Of a stretch of 64,000 bases of DNA, positions 26,336 to 34,680 are shown in pieces. The first letter of the stretch is position 1, and each line of letters begins with the position of its first letter. Source of the DNA: Flavobacterium litorale (GTDB lineage: Bacteria; Bacteroidota; Bacteroidia; Flavobacteriales; Flavobacteriaceae); contig NZ_CP080429.1 in NCBI RefSeq assembly GCF_019613795.1, positions 711,501 through 775,500 on the forward strand, read 5' to 3'. The position numbers and the translations under genes are program-made. Under the pieces are notes generated by a model. That model ran no database searches. It was not told the origin of the DNA and worked only from the letters and a program-made list of their open reading frames with translations.

Positions 26336-26587
26336 ATGAAAAAAATATACTCCAAACTAAAAAACATAAACAGCCGGATTACCGACTGCCGAAAAGAAAT
26401 ACAGGCTGTACAGCAACTTCCGTTTTACAACATCTTTAACAGCGAGGCACAACGCGAAAAAGACCTCGCCGTACTACAAGCCTTGCTAAACAGCCTACTC
26501 CAACAAAAAGCAGAAACGCTACAAGCGTTACAGTTACAAGTAAACCAAGAAAAATTAGCTGTTACAACACTACTACAGCAACGTTAG
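26336..26587 (+). CDS. Small coiled-coil prophage protein
   Basis: An 83-residue protein, almost wholly helical and rich in Gln, Leu and Lys, with heptad-like spacing. No family is recognised. It lies in the early-gene run, 31 bases after the previous gene. Confidence 0.55.
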   Translation: MKKIYSKLKNINSRITDCRKEIQAVQQLPFYNIFNSEAQREKDLAVLQALLNSLLQQKAETLQALQLQVNQEKLAVTTLLQQR

Positions 26588-26648
26588 GCACACGCCCCTA
26601 TAGTAAACCAATACTTCTGTTTTTTTACTTATCAAATTTTTATTTATC

Positions 26649-26918
26649 ATGACCATTACAGGAAACATTGAGAGCATTGAGTACCGCAACACAGCAGGAC
26701 ACGAAAAGAAGGTAGTGACTATTTTACCAGGTTACCGACAAAAGGCGTTTGTTGAATTTAGAGGGAGGCGTATGGCGGACTTGGATTCGTTTAAGGAGAA
26801 CGACGAAATTTCGGTAAACGTAAGCCTAGAGGGTAAAATATCCAAAAACAGTGGCATACAGTACAACAACCTTGTAGCACAGTACACCACACTTATTAGC
26901 AGCGCAACAGACGAGTAG
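26649..26918 (+). CDS. OB-fold-like early protein (DUF3127-like)
   Basis: An 89-residue beta-rich protein. The order of segments (TITGNIESIEYRN, KKVVTILPGYRQKAFVEFRG, DEISVNVSLEG, YNNLVAQY) resembles the small OB-fold DUF3127 proteins, some of which act like single-stranded DNA-binding proteins. In this prophage it may serve replication or recombination. The assignment rests on pattern only. Confidence 0.5.
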   Translation: MTITGNIESIEYRNTAGHEKKVVTILPGYRQKAFVEFRGRRMADLDSFKENDEISVNVSLEGKISKNSGIQYNNLVAQYTTLISSATDE

Positions 26919-27008
26919 GCTGCACGCAACAAAAAAAATCCAAACAAATTATTAATTGTAAAAACCGCCCCTTACAATTTGGCACAGCCAAATTGGGGCA
27001 CCACAACT

Positions 27009-27296
27009 ATGGAAAGTAAACAACAAGAATACACCGTTAAAATATTAGGGCAATTGCAACACCTTTTTGAGGAAGCATCTGAAAATCATATTGATATTAA
27101 AGAGCTTGAGGACAACAACAATGCTTCCGATTTTTTTCATGCCCTTGCCAACCTAGCACCCGCAGTAGTGTACAACAAACTCACTAAAAACAATGCAGGC
27201 AGCCTCGATTTTAACCAAATAGCCAACAGGCTCTGCTTTCAAAACGCACACTTACCAGTAGATAAGAGTGAGGAGGAAAAAGCCAAAAGTTTGTAA
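27009..27296 (+). CDS. Hypothetical prophage early protein
   Basis: A 95-residue soluble helical protein without a recognised family. I start at the ATG at 27009; a TTG 10 codons upstream in the same frame adds residues that look non-coding. Its place between two OB-fold-like genes suggests an early function. Confidence 0.55.
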   Translation: MESKQQEYTVKILGQLQHLFEEASENHIDIKELEDNNNASDFFHALANLAPAVVYNKLTKNNAGSLDFNQIANRLCFQNAHLPVDKSEEEKAKSL

Positions 27297-27354
27297 ATAA
27301 GCCCTATTTGTGTAGCAACATGGCACACACTATACAATAGCAAACCGCATTACC

Positions 27355-27396
27355 TATTGGCTAATGACTAATGGCTATTGGCTATTGGCTATTAAC
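27355..27396. repeat. Short tandem GGCTATT / GGCTAAT repeats
   Basis: GGCTAATGACTAATGGCTATTGGCTATTGGCTATT-like text in the gap before the next OB-fold gene. Similar short strings occur at 58-85 and 48398-48425, in both host and prophage gaps. Role unknown. Confidence 0.55.
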
Positions 27397-27444
27397 CACA
27401 AACAATTACAACTTCCAATTTTTCAATTATTAAATAATTACACT

Positions 27445-27693
27445 ATGCAATTTAAAACCAAAGGAATTATAACCGCTGTAGGCGAAGTAAAAACCACCAA
27501 ATTAGGTACAGCCGTACAACAATTACATTTTGAACAAGAAACAGGCAGGGTAATATACCCCTCGGCACTGGGTACCAAAATTGAGTTATTAGATGATATC
27601 TTACCTGGCGATGTAGCCGAGCTGGAGTTCCACATATCAGGCTCAAAAGGCACGTACAACAACGTAATAATCGATAACATTATACGCGTATAA
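27445..27693 (+). CDS. Second OB-fold-like early protein
   Basis: An 82-residue beta-rich protein (GIITAVGEVKTTKLGTAVQQ ... LPGDVAELEFHISG ... YNNVIIDNIIRV) with the same segment plan as the protein at 26649, so a diverged paralogue is likely. The ATG at 27445 is preferred: an upstream ATG at 27364 reads through the tandem GGCTATT repeats. The stop and the next ATG overlap by one base (TAATG). Confidence 0.55.
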   Translation: MQFKTKGIITAVGEVKTTKLGTAVQQLHFEQETGRVIYPSALGTKIELLDDILPGDVAELEFHISGSKGTYNNVIIDNIIRV

Positions 27694-28418
27694 TGAAAGA
27701 CCCTGCATTCCCATTCTATGCACAAGATTTTTTGGTAGGCACCATGCACATGACGTGTGAGCAAACAGGAGCGTACATAAAGCTCCTGGCTTACCAATGG
27801 GTTAATTTGGGCATACCTAAACAACGTATAGGCATTATTATTGGCACAGGTTGGGAAAACATTTGGCTATCCATCCGCGATAAGTTTACAGAGCGTAACG
27901 GCATCTATTACAACCAACGTTTGGAGGACGAACGCGAAAAGAGAGCGCGGTTTAAACAAAAACAATCCGAAAACGGTAAAAAAGGAGGACGACCTAAAAA
28001 AAACCCAACCCCTACCCAACAAAAGCCTTTAGAAAATGAAAGTGAAGATGAAAAAGAAAATGATAGTAGCTATGAGAATGAAAAAGAGGGTACGGGAGAA
28101 AAAACAAGCGTAATACACCCCTACCCCACCGAGGCATTTGCCCAGCAATGGCAGCTCTGGAAAAACTACCGCGCTACCGAGCATAATTTTTACTACCGTA
28201 GCCCCCAAAGCGAGCAGGCCGCCTTAGTCGAGTTAAGCACCCTTGCCGATACCCAAGCCACCGCCATAGCCATAATGCACCAAAGTATGAGCAAAGGCTG
28301 GAAAGGATTTTTTGAATTAAAAACCAATGAGCAAACCCGAACACCTGCCCGAAAAGGCAAAACACAGTATAGCGACGATTTCAAACGAAAAATTGCTGAA
28401 GGTTTACAGTCCCGTTAA
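27693..28418 (+). CDS. DUF1376-like phage replication protein
   Basis: A 241-residue protein. The N-terminal ~90 residues (FPFYAQDFLVGTMHMTCEQT, GAYIKLLAYQW) match the DUF1376 / winged-helix type found in phage replication initiators. A basic KKGGRPKKN linker, an acidic low-complexity stretch and a C-terminal helical domain (WQLWKNYRATE ...) follow. It probably helps start DNA replication or load a host helicase, since no phage helicase is present. Its ATG overlaps the previous stop by one base. Confidence 0.65.
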   Translation: MKDPAFPFYAQDFLVGTMHMTCEQTGAYIKLLAYQWVNLGIPKQRIGIIIGTGWENIWLSIRDKFTERNGIYYNQRLEDEREKRARFKQKQSENGKKGGRPKKNPTPTQQKPLENESEDEKENDSSYENEKEGTGEKTSVIHPYPTEAFAQQWQLWKNYRATEHNFYYRSPQSEQAALVELSTLADTQATAIAIMHQSMSKGWKGFFELKTNEQTRTPARKGKTQYSDDFKRKIAEGLQSR

Positions 28419-28422
28419 CTGC

Positions 28423-28878
28423 ATGCGCCACGCAGGCAAGCTCATAACCGTAACCGATGCCATGTGTGCCCCCGCCCCAACGTTAGCAAGCATTCAGCGC
28501 GAAAAAAATGCAGCATTTGCCCATGCGCTCGTAATGGGTTGGTTGGTGTATCTAAATGATATCCTTAACCTCAACAAACCCATGACGGAGGAACAGATAG
28601 AGCTTTGCGCACAAGAGGTTAATAACAATTACTTTAACCTTAAAATGAGCGATTTAACCTATCTGTTCAAGAAAATAATATCGGGGCAATACGGCGAGTT
28701 TTACGAGAGCCTTACCATAGCAAAAGTACTCTCGTTTTTTAGAGATTATTTTGAAGAACGCTGCCAAGTAGCCGAAACCGAAAGCTACCGCACCCATGCC
28801 GATTTTAGTAGTAACGAGGAGTTTAACTACTCGCAAAACCTACGGCGCATTTGGCACGGCAAAAGCCAAAAAAGCTAA
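28423..28878 (+). CDS. Hypothetical prophage protein
   Basis: A 151-residue helical protein (MTEEQIELCAQEVNNNYFNL, KIISGQYGEFYESLT) often seen after DUF1376-like genes in Bacteroidota phages, so likely also in replication. The ATG at 28423 lies 4 bases after the previous stop. An upstream ATG at 28327 would overlap the previous gene by 92 bases and is less likely. Confidence 0.6.
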   Translation: MRHAGKLITVTDAMCAPAPTLASIQREKNAAFAHALVMGWLVYLNDILNLNKPMTEEQIELCAQEVNNNYFNLKMSDLTYLFKKIISGQYGEFYESLTIAKVLSFFRDYFEERCQVAETESYRTHADFSSNEEFNYSQNLRRIWHGKSQKS

Positions 28879-29019
28879 TACCACCCAAAAAGGGGGATGC
28901 ATCCAACTACGCTCTTTGATATCTTGTATAAAAAATAACATTAGCACAACACCACGCTGGGTTGTATATATGGTATAATTATTGTATTTTTATGCATTGT
29001 AACCGTACCTAAAAACAAT

Positions 29020-29027
29020 TACCTTTG
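29020..29027 (+). promoter_or_regulatory. Promoter -7 box of the Panacea-domain gene
   Basis: TACCTTTG, with a TTG about 20 bases upstream, fits the Bacteroidota promoter pattern. It lies 28 bases before the DUF4065 ATG, so the pair downstream may have its own promoter independent of phage transcription. Confidence 0.55.
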
Positions 29028-29055
29028 CAGTACCAACTACTAAAAGTAAAGCCCT

Positions 29056-29526
29056 ATGTATAACCCAGTTACTGTTGTAAACTACTTTGTAAAAAAGTAT
29101 GCCGACGATGAAAAACTAACACCAATGAAGTTAATTAAATTAACCTACATTGCCTATGGGTGGTACTTAGCATTAAGCGATGGCGAAAAATTAGTAGATG
29201 AAGAGCCCCAAGCGTGGGATTTGGGTCCTGTACTACCTACCCTATATCACAGCCTAAAAAAATACGGCGGTAATAAAGTTAAAGAACCCATTTACTTAAA
29301 AGATGCGGTTAAAGATGTTATTACCGATAAAGATGCCGAATTCCTCGATTTTGTTTGGGATAAGTACGGGCATTACTCCGGTAAAGAGTTAAGTGCCATT
29401 ACACATACCGAAGGCACACCATGGTCTGAAATATACCCCAAAGGCTACAACCTAACACTACCCAAAAAGCTAGTCCAAAAATACTACGAAACCAAACTGC
29501 ACGAACTCCTAGAGCGTGCATCATAA
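29056..29526 (+). CDS. Panacea (DUF4065) domain protein, candidate antitoxin
   Basis: A 156-residue protein that is nearly all DUF4065/SocA-like domain: VVNYFVKKYADDEKLTPMKL, KLTYIAYGWYLAL, EPQAWDLGPVLPTLYHSLKK, and GKELSAITHTEGTPWSEIY. Panacea proteins are known antitoxins of toxin-antitoxin pairs with many kinds of toxin, some of them membrane disruptors. Others act in phages as helper proteins (GepA-like), so the antitoxin role is an inference from the family. A small membrane protein gene follows 27 bases downstream. Confidence 0.88.
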   Translation: MYNPVTVVNYFVKKYADDEKLTPMKLIKLTYIAYGWYLALSDGEKLVDEEPQAWDLGPVLPTLYHSLKKYGGNKVKEPIYLKDAVKDVITDKDAEFLDFVWDKYGHYSGKELSAITHTEGTPWSEIYPKGYNLTLPKKLVQKYYETKLHELLERAS

Positions 29527-29553
29527 GGCAATTAGTAACGTACTAGCAACACC

Positions 29554-29934
29554 ATGGGCGACAAAAAAAGCTTTAATTTTAAAGAACTAAAAAGGCTACG
29601 GCAACTATCGTTTCGGGATACCAAAATAGCGGTAACCCCCGAAGACGAAATTAAAGCCGAAGAGCAAGAAATTAGTTTTGAAGAACGCGAACGCCAAGCC
29701 GAACTGGAACGCTACGAAGCCGACTCCATCCACCGTAAAAAACTGATAGGCTGGGCAACCACATTAGTTAGTATTTGGCTCGGTGCTGTTATTATAATAC
29801 TACTTATGGTAGGCTTTTCCATACTCACATTGTCCGATACCGTTATGGCTGCCCTACTCGGTACCACCACCTTAAACGTACTTGGCTTAATGGCAATAGT
29901 ACTCAAAGACCTTTTTAGGGGTAAAATGCGGTAA
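29554..29934 (+). CDS. Two-TM protein, candidate partner of the Panacea protein
   Basis: A 126-residue protein. The N-terminal ~65 residues are highly charged and probably helical (DEIKAEEQEISFEERERQAE). Two TM helices follow (about 67-88, LIGWATTLVSIWLGAVIIIL; and about 97-117), then a short basic tail. I do not recognise the family. Its close position behind a DUF4065 gene makes it a candidate membrane-acting toxin, but it could equally be an unrelated membrane protein. Confidence 0.6.
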   Translation: MGDKKSFNFKELKRLRQLSFRDTKIAVTPEDEIKAEEQEISFEERERQAELERYEADSIHRKKLIGWATTLVSIWLGAVIIILLMVGFSILTLSDTVMAALLGTTTLNVLGLMAIVLKDLFRGKMR

Positions 29935-30232
29935 AATTTTTAATGTGTTATAATTTAGTAATTGCAATAATATACACTTAAACGCGTTTAAGATATTGAA
30001 AACATATTTTAGAACATGAAGAAATCATTATTTTAATGTAAACTTTATATATACGTATCGCAAAACCTATTACACAAAAGTTAATCATAATTAATTCTTA
30101 CATTAAGAATATACAATACTCTAGGATAAAAGCGCTCTTTATCTTAACAATGGGTTAAATAACATCACTAAAAACTATTTTAAGCTGAAATTTAATATAT
30201 TTGCTGAGAATTCACATACAAAAAATATTACC
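29935..30232. other. A/T-rich gap before the DUF2335 unit
   Basis: 298 bases without a gene, clearly richer in A/T than the phage genes around. A TATATTTG box (30196-30203) lies 30 bases before the next ATG and is a plausible -7 element. The base composition suggests that the cargo unit that follows came in from elsewhere. Confidence 0.5.
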
Positions 30233-30466
30233 ATGAGCACTTTAATATGCGACATAGAAAACTTCTTTGGCATTTTTGATAATGTCACGGATATCTTTTC
30301 TGGTAATTATACTGGTGAGAACAAAGAAGTAAAAGAAATGAAAAAGGAACTACAAACAGAAAAAGTTCCAACCATAAATCAAGACCGACTTAATCTTAAA
30401 AGCGATAGCTCTAAAGTAGCTAAAGACTACAGAAAAGCATTCGAAGATAACAGAAAGTTCTCATAA
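30233..30466 (+). CDS. Small hypothetical cargo protein
   Basis: A 77-residue protein with an acidic hydrophobic N-terminus and a charged C-terminal half (DSSKVAKDYRKAFEDNRKFS). No family is recognised. It ends 3 bases before the DUF2335-like gene and shares its A/T-rich codon use, so the two are likely one unit. Confidence 0.6.
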   Translation: MSTLICDIENFFGIFDNVTDIFSGNYTGENKEVKEMKKELQTEKVPTINQDRLNLKSDSSKVAKDYRKAFEDNRKFS

Positions 30467-30469
30467 CTA

Positions 30470-30916
30470 ATGGCTAGGCAAACTAGATCTCAAAAAAATA
30501 TCCAAGTCCATAACAACAATGGGAAAGGATTACATCAAGAAAACACAGAAGTTTTCGATGATAACCTATTACCAGATGCAAGCGAAATCAAAGCGTTATC
30601 AGAGATCGATCCTGAAATCTTAAATTGGTTAAAATTAAGAGCAGAAAAAGAACAAGATTTCCGTCACAAGATTTTTTCAGATAGGACAAAAATATTGAAG
30701 TACGATGTCGAAGGAGAGATGAGATTGAATTATCTAGGTATGACATATGCTTTTCTTATAATTGTACTAGGTATGTGTTTTTCTGGTTTATTAATTTATT
30801 GGGAACACATTATCACAGGAAGCATATTTAGTGGGTTTACGATAATATATGCAGCTACTTTGTTCTATAAAAAAAGAAGTTCAACATTGCCACCCCCTCC
30901 AAAAAGAGAAAAATAA
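30470..30916 (+). CDS. DUF2335-like membrane protein
   Basis: A 148-residue protein. A polar N-terminal region leads to the segment EILNWLKLRAEKEQDFRHKI, close to the DUF2335 signature (acidic-Gln-x-His-Arg), then two TM helices (about 93-110 and 115-132) and a Pro/Lys tail. Such proteins are common in mobile elements; their role is unknown, with a toxin or signalling role possible. Codon use differs from the flanking phage genes. Confidence 0.6.
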   Translation: MARQTRSQKNIQVHNNNGKGLHQENTEVFDDNLLPDASEIKALSEIDPEILNWLKLRAEKEQDFRHKIFSDRTKILKYDVEGEMRLNYLGMTYAFLIIVLGMCFSGLLIYWEHIITGSIFSGFTIIYAATLFYKKRSSTLPPPPKREK

Positions 30917-30938
30917 AATATTTCCAAATCTCAACTAA

Positions 30939-31457
30939 ATGAAAGAAGCGCAACCTGCCGCTACTTCAACCAAAATACGCAAACCCCGTTACAAAGCAGC
31001 CCTCTGCGAGCAAGCTTACAAACTTTGCCTACTCGGCGCTACCGATAAAGAACTCGAAATCTTTTTTGGTGCAACTCCTAAAACCTTAACCCGTTGGAAA
31101 AACACCCACGAGGAATTTGCTAGGCAAATAACCAAAGGCAAAAAAGCAGCCGATATGGAAGTGGCACTCTCGTTATACAATGCCTCGGTAGATAGGATTA
31201 TTACCATAAAGCAACCCATAAAATGCAAAGAGGTGTATTACGACGATAATGGCAAGCGGGTAGAAAAAGAGCGCATTGAAGTGGTGGAAGTAGAAAAACA
31301 CGTCCCTGCCGACTTTAGAAGTCAGCAATTTTGGCTCAAAAATCGCAATCCCCAGCAGTGGAGCGATAAACACGACGAAGCCAACGAATCGCAACCAGAA
31401 GTACTGCTTAATTTGGGCTCAGGCGTAAACCCCCACCCCGATGAAACTCTTGGTTAA
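30939..31457 (+). CDS. Terminase small subunit
   Basis: A 172-residue DNA-recognition subunit for packaging. The N-terminal part holds a helix-turn-helix (AYKLCLLGATDKELEIFFGA, TPKTLTRWKNTHEEFARQI). The C-terminal part has the usual SQQFWLKNRNPQQWSDKHDE pattern of terminase small subunits. It overlaps the large-subunit gene by 17 bases. Confidence 0.85.
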   Translation: MKEAQPAATSTKIRKPRYKAALCEQAYKLCLLGATDKELEIFFGATPKTLTRWKNTHEEFARQITKGKKAADMEVALSLYNASVDRIITIKQPIKCKEVYYDDNGKRVEKERIEVVEVEKHVPADFRSQQFWLKNRNPQQWSDKHDEANESQPEVLLNLGSGVNPHPDETLG

Positions 31458-32766
31458 ACAAGAACATGCCATTTACTACTTGAAAGACAACCAAACCGAA
31501 GAGGTACTTTACGGGGGCGCAGCAGGTGGTGGCAAGAGTGCCTTGGGCTGCCTTTGGCTTATGGAAATGTGCCAGAAATACCCCAAAACGCGCTGGCTTA
31601 TGGGGCGCAGTAAACTCAAAAACTTAAAGGAAACTACGCTAAACACTTTTTTTGAACTTGCTACACTATTACAGTTAAGCAAACAATTCCAATACCGCGC
31701 GCAAGAAAATGTTATTCGCTGGAATAACGGTAGCGAAATTCTCCTAAAAGATTTATTCCATTACCCGTCCGACCCGAATTTTGATAGTTTGGGCTCGCTG
31801 GAGGTTACAGGTGCATTTATTGATGAGTGCAACCAAGTAGTATATCATGCATGGCAAATTGTAAAGAGTCGAATTCGTTATAAGTTATCCGAAAACAAAC
31901 TAATTCCGAAACTATTAGGCAGTTGCAACCCGTCTAAAAACTGGGCGTATAAGGAGTTTTTTAAACCCCACAGGGAAGATGCTTTGCCCCAATATCGTAA
32001 ATTCATACAAAGCCTGCCTACCGATAACCCGTACCTGCACCCAAGTTATTTACAATCGTTATTACGGTTGGATAAAAACAGCCGAGAGCGCTTGTATTAT
32101 GGCAATTGGGAGTACGACGACGACCCCGCTACGTTGATAGACCACGATGCTATTGCCGATTATTTTAACCCCAACCATCTGCAACCCGAAGGGCTTAAAT
32201 ACCTCACTATTGATGTAGCCCGAAAAGGGCGCGATAATACCATTTTTAGGGTTTGGCACGGTTGGGTATGCATCCGCAGGGAAGTGATAGTCAAATCAGG
32301 ATTGGACGAGGTGGTAGCACGCGCCCGAAAGTTACAAGCGCAATACGGTATCGCGCTAAGCAACACCATTGCCGATGAGGATGGTGTGGGTGGTGGCGTA
32401 GTCGATTTCCTAAAATGCAAGGGGTTTATTAATAATGCATCGCCGCTAGAAATTAAAGAAAATGGCGTGTATATAAACCCGAATTACGATAACCTAAAAA
32501 GCCAATGCAGCATTAAAATGGCGGAGCGTATAATGGCACGTATGGCAGGCGAATACTGCGATAACGATGCCGTACAGCAAGCTACTACGGAGGAAATGGA
32601 GCAGGTTAAACTCAAAGATATTGATAAAGACGGTAAACAGGGCATTATCCCTAAAGACCGCGTTAAAGCCTTAATCGGGCGTAGCCCCGACGAATGGGAC
32701 AGTATTATGATGCGCTACTGGTTTGCCCTCCGCAAAAGTTATAATGCACGTGTTCGTGTTGGGTAG
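31441..32766 (+). CDS. Terminase large subunit
   Basis: A 441-residue packaging ATPase/nuclease. Walker A is GGAAGGGKS (residues 25-33), Walker B is GAFIDE (Asp128, Glu129), and the RNase H-like nuclease begins at LTIDVARKGRDNT (near 260) with DEDGVGGGVVDF later. The parts look intact. The stop codon runs directly into a host-type REP element at 32766. Confidence 0.95.
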   Translation: MKLLVKQEHAIYYLKDNQTEEVLYGGAAGGGKSALGCLWLMEMCQKYPKTRWLMGRSKLKNLKETTLNTFFELATLLQLSKQFQYRAQENVIRWNNGSEILLKDLFHYPSDPNFDSLGSLEVTGAFIDECNQVVYHAWQIVKSRIRYKLSENKLIPKLLGSCNPSKNWAYKEFFKPHREDALPQYRKFIQSLPTDNPYLHPSYLQSLLRLDKNSRERLYYGNWEYDDDPATLIDHDAIADYFNPNHLQPEGLKYLTIDVARKGRDNTIFRVWHGWVCIRREVIVKSGLDEVVARARKLQAQYGIALSNTIADEDGVGGGVVDFLKCKGFINNASPLEIKENGVYINPNYDNLKSQCSIKMAERIMARMAGEYCDNDAVQQATTEEMEQVKLKDIDKDGKQGIIPKDRVKALIGRSPDEWDSIMMRYWFALRKSYNARVRVG

Positions 32767-32840
32767 TCATTGCGAGCGAAGCGCGACAATCTATTTTAAT
32801 TAGCAGAAAAGATTGCCACGTCGTACCTCCTCGCAATGAC
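32766..32840. repeat. REP-like inverted repeat inside the prophage
   Basis: GTCATTGCGAGCGAAGCGC at the left and CCTCCTCGCAATGAC at the right with GATTGCCACG inside, the same family as at 10392 and 11943 in the host part. It fills the gap between the terminase and the next phage gene. Confidence 0.87.
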
Positions 32841-32879
32841 ATAACCCAAAACCCTCAACTAATAAAAACAACTAGTAAA

Positions 32880-33419
32880 ATGAAAAACATCACAGTAAAA
32901 CGCTATACACAACTGGGTAACACCGCATTGTACGATGCCGTATTGGAGCACCTTAATCCAAACAACAGCTTTGCAGGCAAACAAATGAATGTAAACAGTA
33001 TGCCGTACGCCAATGTAAAATATGCCATTAGGCTACTGCCTAAAATAAACAACTGGGACGGCGTGTACCAACTGTTTGAAATTTGCTACGAGGTAACCGA
33101 AAAACAATTCTGGAAGGCTCGTATTACCGACTATTTTAGTGCGCGGAAATTCATACTCAATAGCCTAGCGCAAGTAGTACAAAACGAAAATCGAGCGTTA
33201 AGCTCACAAAGTACCGATAACCACCTCTGGAAAATGGCAGGTGCCGAAAAATTGGCTCCCTATAACGATACTTTACCGCTGGTCCAACTAGGTAAACTAT
33301 TGGGGCAATATCCGTTTGATTTAGGACGAAAACCCTATGGCGAAATTTTTAGCCTACTGGCACAAACCAAACTCCAAAATGAGGTGGAAGCCGATTATCA
33401 GAAATTGAGCAGACCGTAG
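32880..33419 (+). CDS. Hypothetical phage structural-module protein
   Basis: A 179-residue soluble protein without a recognised family. The segment WDGVYQLFEICYEVTEKQFW and the C-terminal KLLGQYPFDLGRKPYGEIFS are distinctive. The position after terminase and before tail genes suggests a role in head completion or tail assembly. Host-like codon use. Confidence 0.6.
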   Translation: MKNITVKRYTQLGNTALYDAVLEHLNPNNSFAGKQMNVNSMPYANVKYAIRLLPKINNWDGVYQLFEICYEVTEKQFWKARITDYFSARKFILNSLAQVVQNENRALSSQSTDNHLWKMAGAEKLAPYNDTLPLVQLGKLLGQYPFDLGRKPYGEIFSLLAQTKLQNEVEADYQKLSRP

Positions 33420-33503
33420 TTTGTTTATTATTACAGTTTTCAGTTGTAAGTACGGTTGGCAATTAAAATGCTATTCCTATCGTGGCTCACTACCGTAACG
33501 CTT

Positions 33504-33571
33504 CCTGCGAGGTCTTAAAGACCTTGTAGGTATATAGCAAAAGACCTACAAGGTTATGTAAACCTTGCAGG
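33504..33571. repeat. Hairpin doublet inside the prophage
   Basis: Hairpins at 33504-33530 (CCTGCGAG/CTTGTAGG arms) and 33545-33571 (CCTACAAG/CTTGCAGG arms), the same family as the host doublets, only 14 bases apart here. Confidence 0.87.
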
Positions 33572-33582
33572 AAAAAATCGTG

Positions 33583-33645
33583 GTCATTGCGAGGAGGCAC
33601 GACGAAGTAATCTATTTTAGATTGCCGCGCTCCACTCGCAATGAT
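33583..33645. repeat. REP-like inverted repeat beside the AbiJ-like gene
   Basis: GTCATTGCGAGGAGGCACG at the left and CCACTCGCAATGAT at the right. It lies 16 bases from the 3' end of the AbiJ-like gene. Confidence 0.87.
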
Positions 33646-33661
33646 AGAACGAATAAAGCTG

Positions 33662-34510
33662 TTATACTTTAGCCTTTAAATAATTAACAAAGGCTGAACA
33701 CGATACCAACATAAACTTGGCATCTTCAAAAGAAGGCGAAACATCATCATCAATTAAAGCGTGCCTTATTCCACCTGTATTACTAGTATAACCATAAATA
33801 GATTTAAGTGCGCTTTTAAGCCCTCCATCGATTGAGTGTTTTTTTTCTATTTCAGTTAGAGCTTTTCCTAGAGTAGCTTTAGAATCGCTTGTAATTTTGA
33901 TACAAGTTGCTTCTACAGCCGATATCGACTCTTTAATTGAATTTCGATAATCAGGGGATTCCCTATCGGATAAAAACTTGAGAGCCGTTTTTAAATGTTC
34001 ATTTATAGACTGCCATCCGTTAGTTTCACTTAGTATTTCCTGAATTGAATCAACTTCTATATCTGATGCTATTGGCGTTACTACATTATTTATAATTTTA
34101 TATGCAGATGCCTCCTTTTTTAATGCATCGTTAAAATTACTTGTAAAGACAGCTTTATTTAATACGGTGAGTTCACTTGATATAATAAACTCTACAAAAT
34201 CATAAATTTCATACCAATGAGCTTCGTCAAAAAACCATCTTCTTATATGAGCAATGATTTTAACCGTATCTATATTTCCAAAAGGATTTTTATATATTGT
34301 ATCGGAGGGATGAGCAAAAAAGTCTTTCCAAATAAAAAGGAGTATTTTATCCCTATCACTTTTCAAGCCAAAACTAAGGGATACATCATCAAACAACTCA
34401 AAATAATCTAAAATTATGTTCCACAATCTATTCTTTAATTTATTATTGATTGATTCAAATTGTAGAGCAGTTTCAAAAGGCGTTTTACCAATACGCTGCG
34501 AAAATCTCAT
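33662..34510 (-). CDS. AbiJ-like abortive-infection protein (NTD4 plus HEPN-type C-terminus)
   Basis: A 282-residue protein on the opposite strand to the late genes. The N-terminus (FSQRIGKTPFETALQFESIN, NKLKNRLWNIIL) matches the AbiJ N-terminal domain 4. The C-terminus (YRNSIKESISAVEATCIKIT, ATLGKALTEIEKK, YGYTSNTGGIRHAL) matches the HEPN-like domain paired with it; HEPN proteins are often RNases that stop phage growth. A/T-rich codon use and host repeats on both sides mark it as cargo. The defence role is inferred from family. Confidence 0.78.
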   Translation of the reverse strand: MRFSQRIGKTPFETALQFESINNKLKNRLWNIILDYFELFDDVSLSFGLKSDRDKILLFIWKDFFAHPSDTIYKNPFGNIDTVKIIAHIRRWFFDEAHWYEIYDFVEFIISSELTVLNKAVFTSNFNDALKKEASAYKIINNVVTPIASDIEVDSIQEILSETNGWQSINEHLKTALKFLSDRESPDYRNSIKESISAVEATCIKITSDSKATLGKALTEIEKKHSIDGGLKSALKSIYGYTSNTGGIRHALIDDDVSPSFEDAKFMLVSCSAFVNYLKAKV

Positions 34511-34583
34511 ATTGTAATTGTTTAGTTATATCGTAAATATATCAAAAATAAAGATACTCTAGTTTTCGATAATCAATTATTAC

Positions 34584-34614
34584 AGATTGCTTCGTCGTTC
34601 CTCCTCGCAATGAC
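34584..34614. repeat. Half REP-like element beside the AbiJ-like gene
   Basis: GATTGCTTCGTCGTTCC followed by TCCTCGCAATGACGA is the right half of a TCATTGCGAG-family element. The left half is missing. It flanks the 5' side of the AbiJ-like gene. Confidence 0.8.
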
Positions 34615-34680
34615 GAAACTCGTAACCCATAACACTAAACCCAAAAACACACCACCCCAAGCTTTCTTCAAACACTTTTA

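Noticed and set aside
28327..28423. Earlier start for the hypothetical gene at 28423
   Set aside because: It would overlap the DUF1376-like gene by 92 bases; the start just after the previous stop is more likely.
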